DNA of 64,000 nt, from positions 10,093,258 through 10,157,257 of the forward strand of contig CM012955.1 of NCBI GenBank assembly GCA_000181795.3, in the 5' to 3' direction. This document shows positions 11,589-22,662 of this stretch, in pieces; position 1 is the stretch's first letter, and every line of letters starts with the position of its first letter. The notes under the pieces were generated by a model. The model was not told where the DNA came from. It saw only the letters and a program-made list of their open reading frames with translations, and made no database searches. The translations under genes were made by a program, and so were the position numbers. This stretch comes from Trichinella spiralis. Lineage: Eukaryota; Nematoda; Enoplea; Trichinellida; Trichinellidae.

Positions 11589-12683
11589 CTTTACAAAAAC
11601 TGCTTGTGAATAAAATTATGGAAACGATAAACGACTTATTTATCACAATTAGCAATATTCTTATTAAAATGGTCCGTATTAAATAAAGTTCGATCACCAA
11701 TTGATGATTAATTTTCCAAACCCCCCTTATGTAAGCAAGTAAGTAAGTAATGTTGAAATGGTTAAAAAAGTTTGCCAAAAAATTAATTGGAAAATAAAAA
11801 GCACTTCAGTTTATTATTATTTATTTCTTTCGAGTGGCGTAAAAATTGTCAATGGTAAATACTGTATACATACACCTACTTATCCTTATGGTTACGGTAA
11901 ATTATTTTTTAGCAAAGAGCAAAAAAAAGCAAAAAAGCAGTAGTATTTAATAATTATAATCACGGAAAATCTAATTTCTCACAACATAAATCATAATTAA
12001 ATTTCTTTTATTTATATTTTTTGTTTTTATAATTTCAAAATATTACACAGTACGGTAAATCTTACGGTTGGTTTATATTAAAAATTTTAAATTTTCACTG
12101 AAGGAAAATTTTAGTAATTATATTTTCAAGTAAGTATAATGTGCATCAAATTATTTGAAACTTTAACAAGTCGAACAAGCGAATAGTTCAATTTTTAACT
12201 TTGTGTAACTGTAATTAACCTTGATTTAATAGTCTACTGTAGCTTTATTGTGTTACACTTTTGCAATTATGTGGCGGAATTTTTTTCTGTCTAAAGTAAT
12301 GCCTTCATTTAATTAGCTTCATTAGGTTGTGAAATTGAGGTACAATTCTCCTATTTTGCATTCTTTTTGTTGACAACAGTGATTTTCAATTTTAGTTATG
12401 CAATGAATTTGTCCTGCGATTGCATTTCAAACAAAACAGCTTGTCAAGCAAGCAAAAGTTTTATTTTACCTATATTTTAAGATCTCTTTGTTTGTTGTGT
12501 TTAAGTTTTGTTAACTATAAAAACAAGCTAAAAATTCATTTCTTTTAACTATTCTAATTGAAGAAAATGTTGAGCAAAATTGTTGTTTCAATTTCTTTTT
12601 TTTTCTTCGTTCGTTAACATTATTTGTACTGTCTGTGTAGGTATAAGTATTGGCTTCTTCTTGATAAATTGAAATTTTCAATC
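11589..12683. other. Intergenic between NTAQ1 and CPSF1
   Basis: AT-rich, with no supported exon. It should hold the NTAQ1 3' end and the CPSF1 promoter. A splice acceptor-like sequence ends at 12640, 43 bases before the chosen CPSF1 start, which could be a 5' UTR intron or trans-splice acceptor. Confidence 0.5.
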
Positions 12684-15600
12684 ATGTACGCGGTTCATCG
12701 GCAAACTGATGCTCCAACAGCGGTGAACAAGTCTATGTTCGGTCATTTCACGCAGACCGATGATTGGGAAGTGGTGGTCGCTTGTGATTCTTATTTGAAA
12801 ATTTACAAACTTCGTCCGGCCAAGTTGACAAGCGATACGATGGAATGTGGTGGTGGACTGTGTCCGACGAACCTGGCTTCATTTGAATTGGTACTCAGCG
12901 AGCAGGTGTATGGTCGATTGGCGTCGGTCGCCATTGCCCGGCTGACCGGCTTTCAGTTGGACGTGATTCTGTTGGCTATCGACGATGCGAAGCTGAGCGT
13001 GGTCGGCTACGACATCGAGACGCACAGTCTGGTTACATTGTCGATGCACTACTACGAGGACGATTTGTTCAAGCTCGGCTTTACGCGCTTTGAGATACCG
13101 CCGATGCTGCGCATGGATCCAGAAAGGAGGTGCGCGGCGATGACCATCTACGGGGCCCATCTGGTTGTATTGCCCCTAGTGCGGGAAAGCTTGTACGAAA
13201 GTATGAACATTGTCGATCCGTCGCAAAGACCCGGCTGGCCGTTCAGCTTGCGTCTCACCAGCTATACGGTGGCGTTCAATGCCATTGACGCCAAAATGCA
13301 CAACGTGACCGATATGTGTTTCTTGCATGGCTTCTACGAGCCGACTGTGCTGCTGCTGTACGAGCCGACGCAGACCACCGCCGGTCGGGTAGTGGTCCGC
13401 CAGGATACGTATCAAATTCTGGCCGTGTCCCTGAATCCCAAGGACAAAACACACGCGGTGATCTGGACGCTGGGCAATTTGCCGTTCGACGCGTTCGCGT
13501 TGCTGGCGTTGCCGAAGCCGTTGGGCGGCGTTTTACTCTTTTCCGTCAACTCCATCATCTATCTCAACCAGAGCGTTCCCTGCTGCGGCATCTTGATCAA
13601 CGACAACGGCCGCGGGTTCACCAACTATCCGCTCAGGGACAGGTCTGAGCTGATGGTCACTTTGGACGGCTCCCACGCGGCACTGATCGATTCGGCCAAC
13701 GCGGCTTTGGTGCTGCGCAGCGGACTAGTGTTCGTGGTTTCTCTCCTTTTCGATCGCTTGAACATGGTCAAAGAGATTCTACTGACCGCCAGTTCTGTCC
13801 GTGGCGCCGCCCCGTCGACCGTTAGCGCTTGCGTGTCCAGCAACTGTTTGTTCGTCGGTTCTGCGATTGGCAATTCGGCATTGTACGCATACGAGGCGAT
13901 CGAGCAGGTCGACGTGGTCGTGCGCGGCGACGCGCCTGCCTCCTCCTCTTCCTCTTCCAGCTCTTCCTCTGACTCCTCTTCCCGCTCTTCTTCATCCTCC
14001 TCCTCGTCCTCCTGCTCCTCCTCCTGCTCGTCCTCGTCCAACTCGTCGTCGCCTTCCGTCTCGCCTTCTTCGTCCTCGGTCTGCTCGTCTTCGTCGTCGT
14101 CGTCGTCGTCGTCCTCGTCCTCGTCGTCCTCGTCCTCCTCCTCGTCCTCCTCCTCCTCTTCCTCCTCCTCCTCCTCCTCCTACTTGTCCTCCTGCTCGAA
14201 CTCTTCCTCTTCCTCCTCCTCCAACTCCTCTTGCTCATCCTCTTCCTCTTCTCCCTCAGTGCACAATTCTGTTCCATCCAAGGCGGTGACGTTGCCGGCA
14301 CGTGACACCGGTCTGAATCTGCTCGACGACATGCAACTGTACGGTGAACTGATTCGCCCGTGCACCACCGAAACGCTAGTTCAAACCAAATTCGAGTTTC
14401 GTCGCCTCGACCAACTGGCCAGCCTGGGACCTTGCAGGGCGATCACGGTCGGCGAGTCGTCGGTGGCGATGGTCAACAACTTTTACGAGGACTATGTGAG
14501 CGACTGGCTGGTGGCCGGCGGACCGGGCACCGACGGCTCGTTCACAGTTATGCAGCGCAGCGTTCGACCGCGGTTGCTGACCCAGACCAGAGTCGAGGAC
14601 GTGTTGAACGCTTGGTCTGTGGGCGCCCAGTTGATTGGGTCGGTCGACAGATCGGCGTCGCCCAGACCCCAGTACATGCTGTTGACCACCAAACAACGGA
14701 CGGTGGTTTTCACTTTGAGCAGCGGAATTACGGAAATTTTCGACACCGGATTCGAGATCCGTTTCGAAACAATCGCCTGCGGTGATATGATGAACGGCGC
14801 CTACGTGGTGCAAGTGACGAAGGAAAATTTGGTCTTGCTCCATCGAGGCCAGCAAGTCCAGTGTATAAATTTGCGTGTTTTCGAAGAAGTCTGCCAGGCG
14901 AGCGTGATCGACCCGTACGTGGCTTTGATCGTCCGTCACGGCCACGTGCTGCTGTTCGGTTTGGTCTCGTACCGCGGCGAATACCGACTGGCGATGTCCG
15001 AACAGCGGCTCCACTGCACCGTCCCGGCGGTGGCGCTTTGCCTGTACAAAGACACCAGTAGCTTGTTTGTTGTGGTCGACAGCGTCGTTTCGCCGTCGGC
15101 GGAGTCGAATTTGAAGGCGAAACTGCAGATGACCACGCCCGTCGACGAAGACGACCTGCTCCTGTATGGGGAGCCGATCGGAGCCGAGGCGCCGACCGAG
15201 CCGACTCGACGGCGCACTTCTGACGGTCGGCATACCTATTGGCTGGTGTTGGCCAAAGACAACGGTGACTTGGAAATCTATTCGGTGCCGGATTTGGTTT
15301 CCGTGTTCGTGGTCCAGCATTTCAGCTTTGGCTTCCAGGTGCTCTGCGACGACATCAACAACACCAACACCAACAAAAACAACGAAAACAACAAAAACAA
15401 CGAAAACAATAAAAACAACAAAAACAACAAAAACAGCAAAAACAAAAACAGCAGCAGCAGCAGCCGCAAAAGAACCACCGGCAAAGTAAGCCCCGGCAGT
15501 TCGGTCGCCTCGGTGATCAGGCAAGGTTTGCCGTTGCGCATCAAAGAGGTGCAGTTGTTGGGCTTGGGTCCGTTCAGGGACCGGCCGTTTCTGTTTGCCG

Positions 15601-17450
15601 TGGTCGAGGAGCAGTTGCTGATTTACGAGGCGTTCCACTACCCGTATCCGCAGCAGCGCTACCGACTGTCGGTGAGGTTCAAGAAAGTGCGGCATACGGC
15701 AATTTTGCAACGCTTCCGTAGAATTGGCAGGGACGATTTCAAGCTGTTGGCGGACGATTTTCAATTTTCCGAACAATATCGACGGCGACGAAAAAGGTCG
15801 AAACACGATAGCAACAGGTCACGGCGTGGGGACCGGCACTCGGGACGTCGGCAAGAAGCCCACGAACACGAACCTTATCGTCTAACGTACGAAGCACCGG
15901 CGCGGCAGTTGTCGCCGTTTGAAAATGTCGCCGGCTACGCGGGCTTGTTCATCGGCGGCGGATATCCGTATTTTTGCTTCTTGTCCAAACAGGGCGATCT
16001 GCGCCTGCACCCGATGCACATCGACGGTCCAGTGGTCGCCTTCGCCCCCTACTGCAGCCCCAAGCAACTGCGGGCGTTCGCCTACTTCACCGCCGACGGC
16101 ATGATGCGGGTCAGCTCTTTGCCGTCCAAGTTCGACTTCGACCGGTCGATCCCGTCGATGAAAGTGGAACTCGGCCGGGCGGCCCACTTCGTCGTCTACC
16201 TGATGGAAAGTCACACGTACGCGTTGACCACCAGCGAGCAGATGCCCTGCCACAAGGTGGTCACTTTGATCGGCGACGACAAGCAGTTCGAGACGTTCGA
16301 CCGCGAGGCGCCCCACTTCATCTATCCCACCATGGAGCAGTTCAAATTGCAACTCTACTCGGCCGACACTTGGTTGCCGGTGCCGGGAGCCGAGTTGGAT
16401 TTCGACGAATTCGAACACGTCACCGCCTGCCAAGAGGTCCAGTTGAAGTCCGAAGGTTCGGCCAGCGGCTTGCAGAGTTATCTGGCCATTGGCACCGTGC
16501 TCAACTACGGCGAAGAGGTGCTCATAAGGGGTCGACTGTTGATCATCGACGTGGTCGAGGTGGTGCCCGAGCCGGACCGCCCCATGACCAAGTTCAAATT
16601 GAAAGTCGTCTATTCGAAAGAGCAGAAAGGTCCAGTGACCAGTCTGTGCTCGTTGCGCGGCTACTTGCTGACCGGCATGGGTCAGAAAGTGTACATCTGG
16701 CAGTACAAGGACAACGCTTTGGTCGGCATTTCGTTTCTCGACTTGCAAGTCTACGTGCATCAGATGGCGTCGATTCGCTATTTGGCTCTCACCGCGGACG
16801 CGTTCTTCGGCGTCTCGTTGCTGCGCTACCAGGAAGAGTACAAGGCGTTGTCGTTGGTCAGTCGCGACCCGCGTCCGGACGAAGTGCTTGCCGTCGAATT
16901 TCTCGTCGACCGGACCGATTTGAGCTTTTTGATGACCAGCGCCGCCGGCGACATCTTGACTTACGTTTACCTGCCCGAATCGTTGGACTCGTTCGGCGGC
17001 CAGCGTCTGGTACCCCAAGCCGACTACCATTTCGGCTCTCAAGTGAATGCGTTTGTCCGTATGCGTTGCCACGCCCAAGAAATTGCCGGCCGCAAGAGGC
17101 AAGAAGTGTTGCAGAGGCAGGGCTTGATATTCGCCTCCAGCGACGGCAGTGTCAATTATCTGTTGCCGCTGCCCGAGAGGGAGTATCGTTTGTTGGGCAT
17201 GTTGCAGAGCTTGTTGATTGACATGCTGCCGTCGTTTGCCGGCCTCAATGTCGACGACTACCGCACAGTGAGATTTCCCAATTCTTGTCTCAGAGAACCG
17301 ACCAAGAACATCATCGACGGCAACATCTGCATGCTTTACTTGTACATTGACGCGTTGCAACAGGAGGACATTGTTCGACAAATTGGCAGTTCGCATTCTC
17401 AGATCATGCTCGAGTTGGCCTACATGGAAAGGCAAATTTATTACTATTGA
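12684..17450 (+). CDS. CPSF1: Cleavage and polyadenylation specificity factor subunit 1, single exon
   Basis: Scaffold of the nuclear pre-mRNA 3'-end processing complex; with WDR33, CPSF30 and FIP1 it positions the machinery at AAUAAA. One uninterrupted frame of 1588 residues against about 1440 in human. The start MYAVHRQ matches the family N terminus (MYAVYKQ), so the in-frame ATG 20 codons upstream is not preferred. Early conserved stretches (LLAIDDAKLSVVGYD, RRCAAMTIYGAHLVVLP) are the first beta-propeller (MMS1_N-like region); the CPSF_A region spans roughly residues 1215-1560. Extra length comes from a Ser-rich insert (about 420-528), an Asn/Lys tract (about 890-926) and a basic Arg/Ser/His-rich loop (about 1032-1066). 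Being intronless is odd among intron-rich neighbours; its GC content is also clearly higher than the flanks. The minus strand is open over long stretches only because of codon bias. Confidence 0.95.
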   Translation: MYAVHRQTDAPTAVNKSMFGHFTQTDDWEVVVACDSYLKIYKLRPAKLTSDTMECGGGLCPTNLASFELVLSEQVYGRLASVAIARLTGFQLDVILLAIDDAKLSVVGYDIETHSLVTLSMHYYEDDLFKLGFTRFEIPPMLRMDPERRCAAMTIYGAHLVVLPLVRESLYESMNIVDPSQRPGWPFSLRLTSYTVAFNAIDAKMHNVTDMCFLHGFYEPTVLLLYEPTQTTAGRVVVRQDTYQILAVSLNPKDKTHAVIWTLGNLPFDAFALLALPKPLGGVLLFSVNSIIYLNQSVPCCGILINDNGRGFTNYPLRDRSELMVTLDGSHAALIDSANAALVLRSGLVFVVSLLFDRLNMVKEILLTASSVRGAAPSTVSACVSSNCLFVGSAIGNSALYAYEAIEQVDVVVRGDAPASSSSSSSSSSDSSSRSSSSSSSSSCSSSCSSSSNSSSPSVSPSSSSVCSSSSSSSSSSSSSSSSSSSSSSSSSSSSSSSSYLSSCSNSSSSSSSNSSCSSSSSSPSVHNSVPSKAVTLPARDTGLNLLDDMQLYGELIRPCTTETLVQTKFEFRRLDQLASLGPCRAITVGESSVAMVNNFYEDYVSDWLVAGGPGTDGSFTVMQRSVRPRLLTQTRVEDVLNAWSVGAQLIGSVDRSASPRPQYMLLTTKQRTVVFTLSSGITEIFDTGFEIRFETIACGDMMNGAYVVQVTKENLVLLHRGQQVQCINLRVFEEVCQASVIDPYVALIVRHGHVLLFGLVSYRGEYRLAMSEQRLHCTVPAVALCLYKDTSSLFVVVDSVVSPSAESNLKAKLQMTTPVDEDDLLLYGEPIGAEAPTEPTRRRTSDGRHTYWLVLAKDNGDLEIYSVPDLVSVFVVQHFSFGFQVLCDDINNTNTNKNNENNKNNENNKNNKNNKNSKNKNSSSSSRKRTTGKVSPGSSVASVIRQGLPLRIKEVQLLGLGPFRDRPFLFAVVEEQLLIYEAFHYPYPQQRYRLSVRFKKVRHTAILQRFRRIGRDDFKLLADDFQFSEQYRRRRKRSKHDSNRSRRGDRHSGRRQEAHEHEPYRLTYEAPARQLSPFENVAGYAGLFIGGGYPYFCFLSKQGDLRLHPMHIDGPVVAFAPYCSPKQLRAFAYFTADGMMRVSSLPSKFDFDRSIPSMKVELGRAAHFVVYLMESHTYALTTSEQMPCHKVVTLIGDDKQFETFDREAPHFIYPTMEQFKLQLYSADTWLPVPGAELDFDEFEHVTACQEVQLKSEGSASGLQSYLAIGTVLNYGEEVLIRGRLLIIDVVEVVPEPDRPMTKFKLKVVYSKEQKGPVTSLCSLRGYLLTGMGQKVYIWQYKDNALVGISFLDLQVYVHQMASIRYLALTADAFFGVSLLRYQEEYKALSLVSRDPRPDEVLAVEFLVDRTDLSFLMTSAAGDILTYVYLPESLDSFGGQRLVPQADYHFGSQVNAFVRMRCHAQEIAGRKRQEVLQRQGLIFASSDGSVNYLLPLPEREYRLLGMLQSLLIDMLPSFAGLNVDDYRTVRFPNSCLREPTKNIIDGNICMLYLYIDALQQEDIVRQIGSSHSQIMLELAYMERQIYYY
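13941..14265 (+). repeat. In-frame poly-Ser tract of CPSF1
   Basis: About 325 bases of nearly pure TCC/TCG/TCT codons, coding for roughly 100 Ser residues with scattered Cys, Pro, Asn and Val. Strand bias is extreme (pyrimidines on the plus strand). It sits between conserved propeller segments, so it is probably a surface-loop expansion. Confidence 0.95.
15352..15468 (+). repeat. In-frame AAC/AAA tract of CPSF1 (Asn/Lys then Ser)
   Basis: Repeats of AACAAAAACAAC-like units code for alternating Asn and Lys, followed by an AGC run (Ser). The plus strand is almost free of T for about 100 bases. Confidence 0.93.
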
Positions 17451-18354
17451 AGAATATTTGAGAATTTTTATCAAACTGTTTTTTTCCCGTGCCAATTTCG
17501 TCGTGATGATGATGGGCAAAAATAACACCAACATTGTGAACATTTGAAATCATGCATTTTTGTCGGTTTTATTCTATTTATTATTTTTTTGCCAAATTCA
17601 ATCTCCTAGCGTTTTGCTTTGTTCTTCTTCTAGCAGTCCAAATGATGGCCTGTTCTCTATTCGCAGTTTAATCTATCTATTTGATGGAACACCGTTAGCA
17701 GTAGCATACTCCTCCACATTCTACTACTACTGCTACTACTACTACTACTACTCGTAGCATTTGCAGAATCGTTTTCGTCGCGTCACACGTTCCAGTTACA
17801 CGTAGCTGATATTTGCATATTCGAAGCAATATTACTGATAAAAATAATAAATTTTCCTTTCATTTTTGTTTGTTCAATCGATTTTTGTCCATGTTCTGGA
17901 TCTGTTGAAAAGTTGGGGAAAAGGTTTGTATTCGTGACGTGTTGAACTTGAACAAGAACAAGAAAAATTCTTCCATACGGTGGTATAAAGCGAAAATAAT
18001 GATGCAACAAGAAAAATGTCGACTATTTAAATTTTTTTTTTGTTAAAATAAAATTTGCAAATAATAAAAATCTGATTCACTACAATATACATTCTCATTC
18101 ATTCGAGTATTGCACATGTGATTCAACTTGACTGCTTTCAACTGATAAACGAAATGGAAATTTCAAAATTGAATAGAACTTGGTAAAATTGCCGTGTTTG
18201 ACAAAAACAAAATTATGCTTCAAATCAATCAATCATTCCAACTTTTCCATACACCTAACCTGCATATTGCAAAAGGTTGCCGGTATTGCATACTGTAATT
18301 GTGAATTTCAAATTCATCAAATTTTGTAGTTCGTGCGATGCGTTTTGCCGGACA
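17451..18354. other. Intergenic between CPSF1 and MTG2
   Basis: No supported exon. A TAC/CTA trinucleotide run lies near 17722-17753. The remaining frames are short and lack motifs. Confidence 0.5.
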
Positions 18355-20142
18355 ATGCGCGGCAATTTCAAACTTGGAGCCGGGTTTAAAGTTTGGTCGA
18401 AAATTTTAACAAAACAAACTGCAATTGCTGATTCTGCTGCTGCTGCCGACAACCGTTACAAATTAAAAGTTCCAAAAAAACCTCGAGCTGCTGGAAATAC
18501 CGTAAGTTGAAAAATATTCTATTCTGTTCGATTGATGAAATTTTTGATGCCATTTCACCATGACAAAAGTGGCAAACTTTAATTTTTTTGTCATTTTCAA
18601 TACATTACTAGTGTACTTACTGTACGTGCTGTGTAGGTAGACACATCATATTGTGCAAGCATTAGGCGGATGATGAGAAAAAAGCCATTTATATTTTTTT
18701 AAATGATGTATTATTTTTTCATAATATTTTTCATTGTTTATTGATAATGAACTTAATTTGCATTTTCTATGTTGATGCTTTGTCGATGAAACAAACGTCA
18801 TCATTCGTTACATTTGCATGACATGAAATGTTCCGTTGAAAACGGTCGATTATTTAATCTATTCGATCATGTTCCGCGATTGGTTGATGAACGATGAATT
18901 TTTGTTTTTGTAATTCCTATAGAAAAGTCATTTCGTCGATTTCAAAACTGTTCGAACGATCGGTGGCAACGGCGGCGATGGCATGATCGCTTTTCTCAGC
19001 TTATATCGCAACAGCAGAGCAGGGCCCAGTGGTGGTGACGGTGGCAACGGCGGGCATGTCATTTTTCAAGGTTGCTTGTTGTAGACAAGTTGTTCTATTT
19101 TGTTGGATATGATTCAGTTGAAAATTTGAAATTTCACTTTTCACTTTTCAAATACTTTTTTCAGCCGATTCTAGTTTAACATCACTAGCGAAAGTTCCGC
19201 GAGTAATTCGCGCCAGAGCTGGCGAAAATGGACGTGGAAAATCTTGCCACGGTGCCAGTGCAAATCACTTTTGCGTCCGAGTATTCTTGTTCGTTATTTT
19301 TTCCTTGCCAACGCCACAACGGTCAACGTGACGTGGATTTTCAGATTCCCACCGGTACGGTATGCCGACGTGAAGCTGCTGGAACTGGAGACGAGGTCGA
19401 GTTGAAAAATCATGGTGAAATTTTCATTGCAGCCCGTGGTGGCGCCGGTGGACGTGGCAACCAGTCGTTCGTTTCTGCCACTTGGCAAGCGCCAACAATA
19501 GCCGAAGCTGGAGGTCGAGGCGAGGATATTGTTTACCAGTTGGAATTGCGTCTACTGGCCGACGTTGGTTTGGTAAAAACAATGCACAACGAAAATTGTG
19601 CGCATTTTCATTCGGCTTGTTCGTGTTGTGTGCAGATTGGCTTTCCAAACGTGGGCAAGTCAACTCTGCTCCGGGCGCTGTCCCGCGCCAGACCCAAAGT
19701 GGCCGAATACGCGTTCACGACCGTTCGACCGCACGTGGGCGTGATCCAGTACGCCGACGGTTTCAGCGTTACGGTAGCCGATCTGCCGGGCATACTGGAG
19801 GGTGCTCACATGAACCGCGGTCTTGGATTTCAATTTCTGCGCCACATCCGTCGTTGCCTGGGCCTGTGCCTTGTGGTCGACGTGTCGGTGGAAAATCCGT
19901 CCAACCAACTGCAAACTTTGCTCCAAGAGCTCGGTCTGTACGACCGGGCATTGCTTGGACGACGGAAAATTGTCGTCGCCAACAAGATCGACATAGCCCC
20001 TATTGGAATGGATCTCAACGACGTGCTACAATTGCCCGGCTTGTTGCAACAATCCCAGACGCCGGTGATTGGCGTCTCGGCTGCCAATGGTCAAGGCATA
20101 GAATTGCTTGTCGAACACGTTCGCAAGATCGTCAACCAATGA
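18355..20142 (+). CDS. MTG2: Mitochondrial ribosome-associated Obg-type GTPase
   Basis: Obg-family GTPase (GTPBP5/ObgH1) that helps mature the mitochondrial large ribosomal subunit. Five exons: 18355-18501, 18923-19070, 19165-19280, 19345-19572 and 19636-20142; 381 residues, near the human ~406. The N terminus is rich in Lys/Arg/Ala and fits a mitochondrial presequence. The glycine-rich Obg fold follows (GGNGGDGMIAF, GGDGGNGGHVIF, GENGRGKSCHG, IPTGTV, ARGGAGGRGNQSF). The G domain shows G1 GFPNVGKST, a switch II DLPG, NKID (G4) and an SAANGQG segment (G5). Introns 3 (64 nt) and 4 (63 nt) are short; removing intron 3 changes the frame and gives the conserved NH..VRIPTGTV join, so it is needed. 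No TGS domain is present, as expected for this branch. Confidence 0.94.
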
Positions 20143-20318
20143 GCAAACCATTGCTCAGTGCGCAAAAGTAAAATACTGTTGTTCAGTTTTATTCGTTTAT
20201 AACTTTTAATGAATAAATAAATAAATGAAATATATACAAGATAAAATTTGAACAGTAAAATAAATTAATAAAAGAAAGAAAATCCATAAAACGAATGTTA
20301 ATAATGTTCGATCTATTT
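20143..20318. terminator. Convergent 3' ends of MTG2 and RMI1
   Basis: Only 176 bases separate the two stop codons. A plus-strand AATAAA at 20212-20217 and a minus-strand AATAAA (TTTATT at 20188-20193 on the plus strand) are arranged so that each signal lies beyond the other, which predicts overlapping 3' UTRs. Confidence 0.6.
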
Positions 20319-22662
20319 TCAGTGGAACAGATCAGTCACATCTTTTGGATTAAGCTGGATCAACAATGGAAGTTTGCCAGCGCCGACAAATCGAATTTCT
20401 ACCGTACCATCAAATTCGCGTAAAATTCGACCACAACGTTTCAAACCCTACAACAACAAACATTTGTCTGCTTTGGTTTCGCTTGAAATAAACCTGTGAA
20501 CAACAACATATAGCCAACCTGGAGAGCTCGATTTCTACTGACCAAATCGCCAGAAAGACGAGTCTTAATATCCTTGAAAAGGAATAAATTATTATTATTA
20601 GCCAACTTCGACGCTGTCACAGGCATTGTCGAGGGAACAAAATATAAAATACCCAAGCTTCAGATGCGCTCATGCCGATCAACTGGCACAGCAAACTGTC
20701 CGAAAGTGAACAATCAATCGACCCTGTGGAGTCGTTCAATTTGACCATCAACGACCAGTGTGAGCCTTTGTTCGTGTCCAATTTGCCCAAGATGTTCAAA
20801 ATGATTGCCTAATCGAATGAACACAGCGAATTGAAATTGCAACCTGGGAAACAACCAATGGCCACCGAAAACTCCTACCCTCAACGTGTATTCGCCTTGA
20901 CTAGCGGTAAATTGTTCAGATATGATTTCAGCAATATATACAAAGTTGCGTCTTTGAAATTTCGACGAACACTTCATCTGAATACCGTTGCTGATGTCGT
21001 GTTCGATGCACAACGTCGCGTTGTTTTCCAACTGGACTCTAGCCACGTTCGTTGACAAATATGTCAAATTTTCTGGTTCCATTTCCATAAATTCGGGTTC
21101 ATTTTCAGGAAAGAAATCTGCTGGAAGAACAAAGAAAAAGAACCAAATGCCAAAACACTCATCCTATACTAAACTCATGTGCTGAACATTTTACCAATGT
21201 CGCCGTACAAATCCGTCGACAATTCTGGTGTACTGCGTTCAGCTTCATCACCGGATGTCGAATGTTCAGCAGAATGGTGCAGATTTGTTGTTGTTGGTGG
21301 TGGTGGTGGCAAATCGTCGTAAATCAGTTGGTCTGCGTCGAACAAATCCACCTCTGCAACGCTACCAACAGATCGACCGGCAGATTCCACTGGAGGAGCA
21401 CGAACTGTACTGGTCGTCGACAATCCACAAGCTTGCTCTGGCTCCAACATCCGGTCGTCATTGGTTGCACGGTTCCAATCGGGCCAATTTCTGGTCTGAT
21501 TTAACAAAGCACTGCCCGAGACGAACGCTGTTTTCCCTTGCCACGATTCGTCTGCACATTGCTCAGCTGAAAACAACTGATCTTGAAACAACAACGAACA
21601 CACAATTAGACCGTTCAAAGTCGACTACTGGTGGTGGTCGGTTTGCAAATGGAGTTTTCAAGCTTCGGATCGTCTTTTCGCATCTTCGACGCCAGCTTTC
21701 TGTAAAACAACAAAAAATTTCCTTTTAACAGAAAACAGTCCTCATCTTCACACTGTCGACAACTTCTCTCTCTACTTTGTAATTAATGCTAACGTTGAAT
21801 TTTCACTTTCCAAACTGTCACAAGAACCACCCAGTATAGTAATATTTTCAGATTTCAACAACAACATTTCATTAATGCAACGAATCGGACCTGTCAATCT
21901 TACCTGGAAAAGAAAAACCACTTTACCAGAAAAGCTGTTCAATTGGAAAATCAAATCAATCCAACCGGTGTACCTTACAACCGGGCATCAAATTCAATTC
22001 CAACTGAGGAATTGGATGGTATTCCATGGCACGTAAGGTTGTTATTCCATCTGTCAATTCAAGCACGATCATTCGGCAATTTTTTCTATCTTTATCTGTC
22101 TAAAGTTCAGTTCAACAAATTATTCATTTATATCAAACAAATATATAATATAATTGATGGAACTTTTTCATTGGAACGATTTTCATCGTCGTTTTCCGAG
22201 TCGTCGAGTTCCAGCTTGCCAGTGAAACTCTGATATTGACTGTAAAATGATCTGCTGACATCCAAGAGACTGTTGATCTGAAATAATTTGCAATGACTTC
22301 AATTACAACCAACCAACAGCTATTGTTTTCCAATACTTGAACACAATAATTTCCATTTAGAACGGTGTTTGCCGAATTGTGTGGGAAAATTTGCAAACTG
22401 AACTCTCGTAAATCGGAAAACAACCACTGCTTGTAAACAAGATCAACAACTTCGTCATCTTAAAAAAATCGAAAATTTACAATTGAAAAAGTCAACTGCA
22501 GTCATCTCAAAATAATATCATACCAGATGGACGGTCGTTGCCCAACTCGTCTGAGAGATAATCTAAACATTCACTAATCCATTCGGGCAAAGTTAAAATG
22601 TGATTCTTCTCAAAAAACAGCTTCACTTTTGGCGTCAACAAAGTAACATTTAATGGAGCCAT
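20319..22662 (-). CDS. RMI1: RecQ-mediated genome instability protein 1
   Basis: OB-fold partner of topoisomerase III and BLM helicase in the dissolvasome that resolves double Holliday junctions. Eleven exons on the minus strand: 22524-22662, 22337-22458, 22139-22277, 21974-22095, 21794-21903, 21629-21699, 21195-21581, 20879-21120, 20653-20808, 20519-20605 and 20319-20447; about 567 residues. The N-terminal helical DUF1767 region ends in KQWLFSDLREF; OB1 shows LNGNYCVQINSLLDVSRSFYSQ, MIVLELTDGITTLRAMEY and KSENITILGG; the acidic/Ser-Pro middle is exon 7; a second OB-like domain (NFVYIAEII, HWSLMVKLNDSTGSIDCSLSD) and a C-terminal tail (CGRILREFDGTVEIRF) complete it. The presence of OB2 is typical of animal RMI1. 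The joins at exon 3/4, at the start of exon 7 (two possible acceptors) and at the start of exon 10 (weak acceptor) are less certain. Confidence 0.85.

Noticed and set aside
12624-12683. Upstream in-frame ATG for CPSF1
   Set aside because: The family begins at MYAV, and a splice-acceptor-like site lies between the two ATGs, so the extra 20 residues are not expected to be translated.
13822-14301. Arg/Lys-rich and Glu-rich minus-strand frames over the poly-Ser tract
   Set aside because: They are direct translations of the low-complexity TCC/TCG repeat in other frames.
15882-17543. 553-codon minus-strand open frame opposite CPSF1
   Set aside because: It mirrors the strongly biased codon use of CPSF1 on the plus strand and has no motif of its own. 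The same holds for the minus frame at 14376-15806 and the plus frame at 15974-17221.
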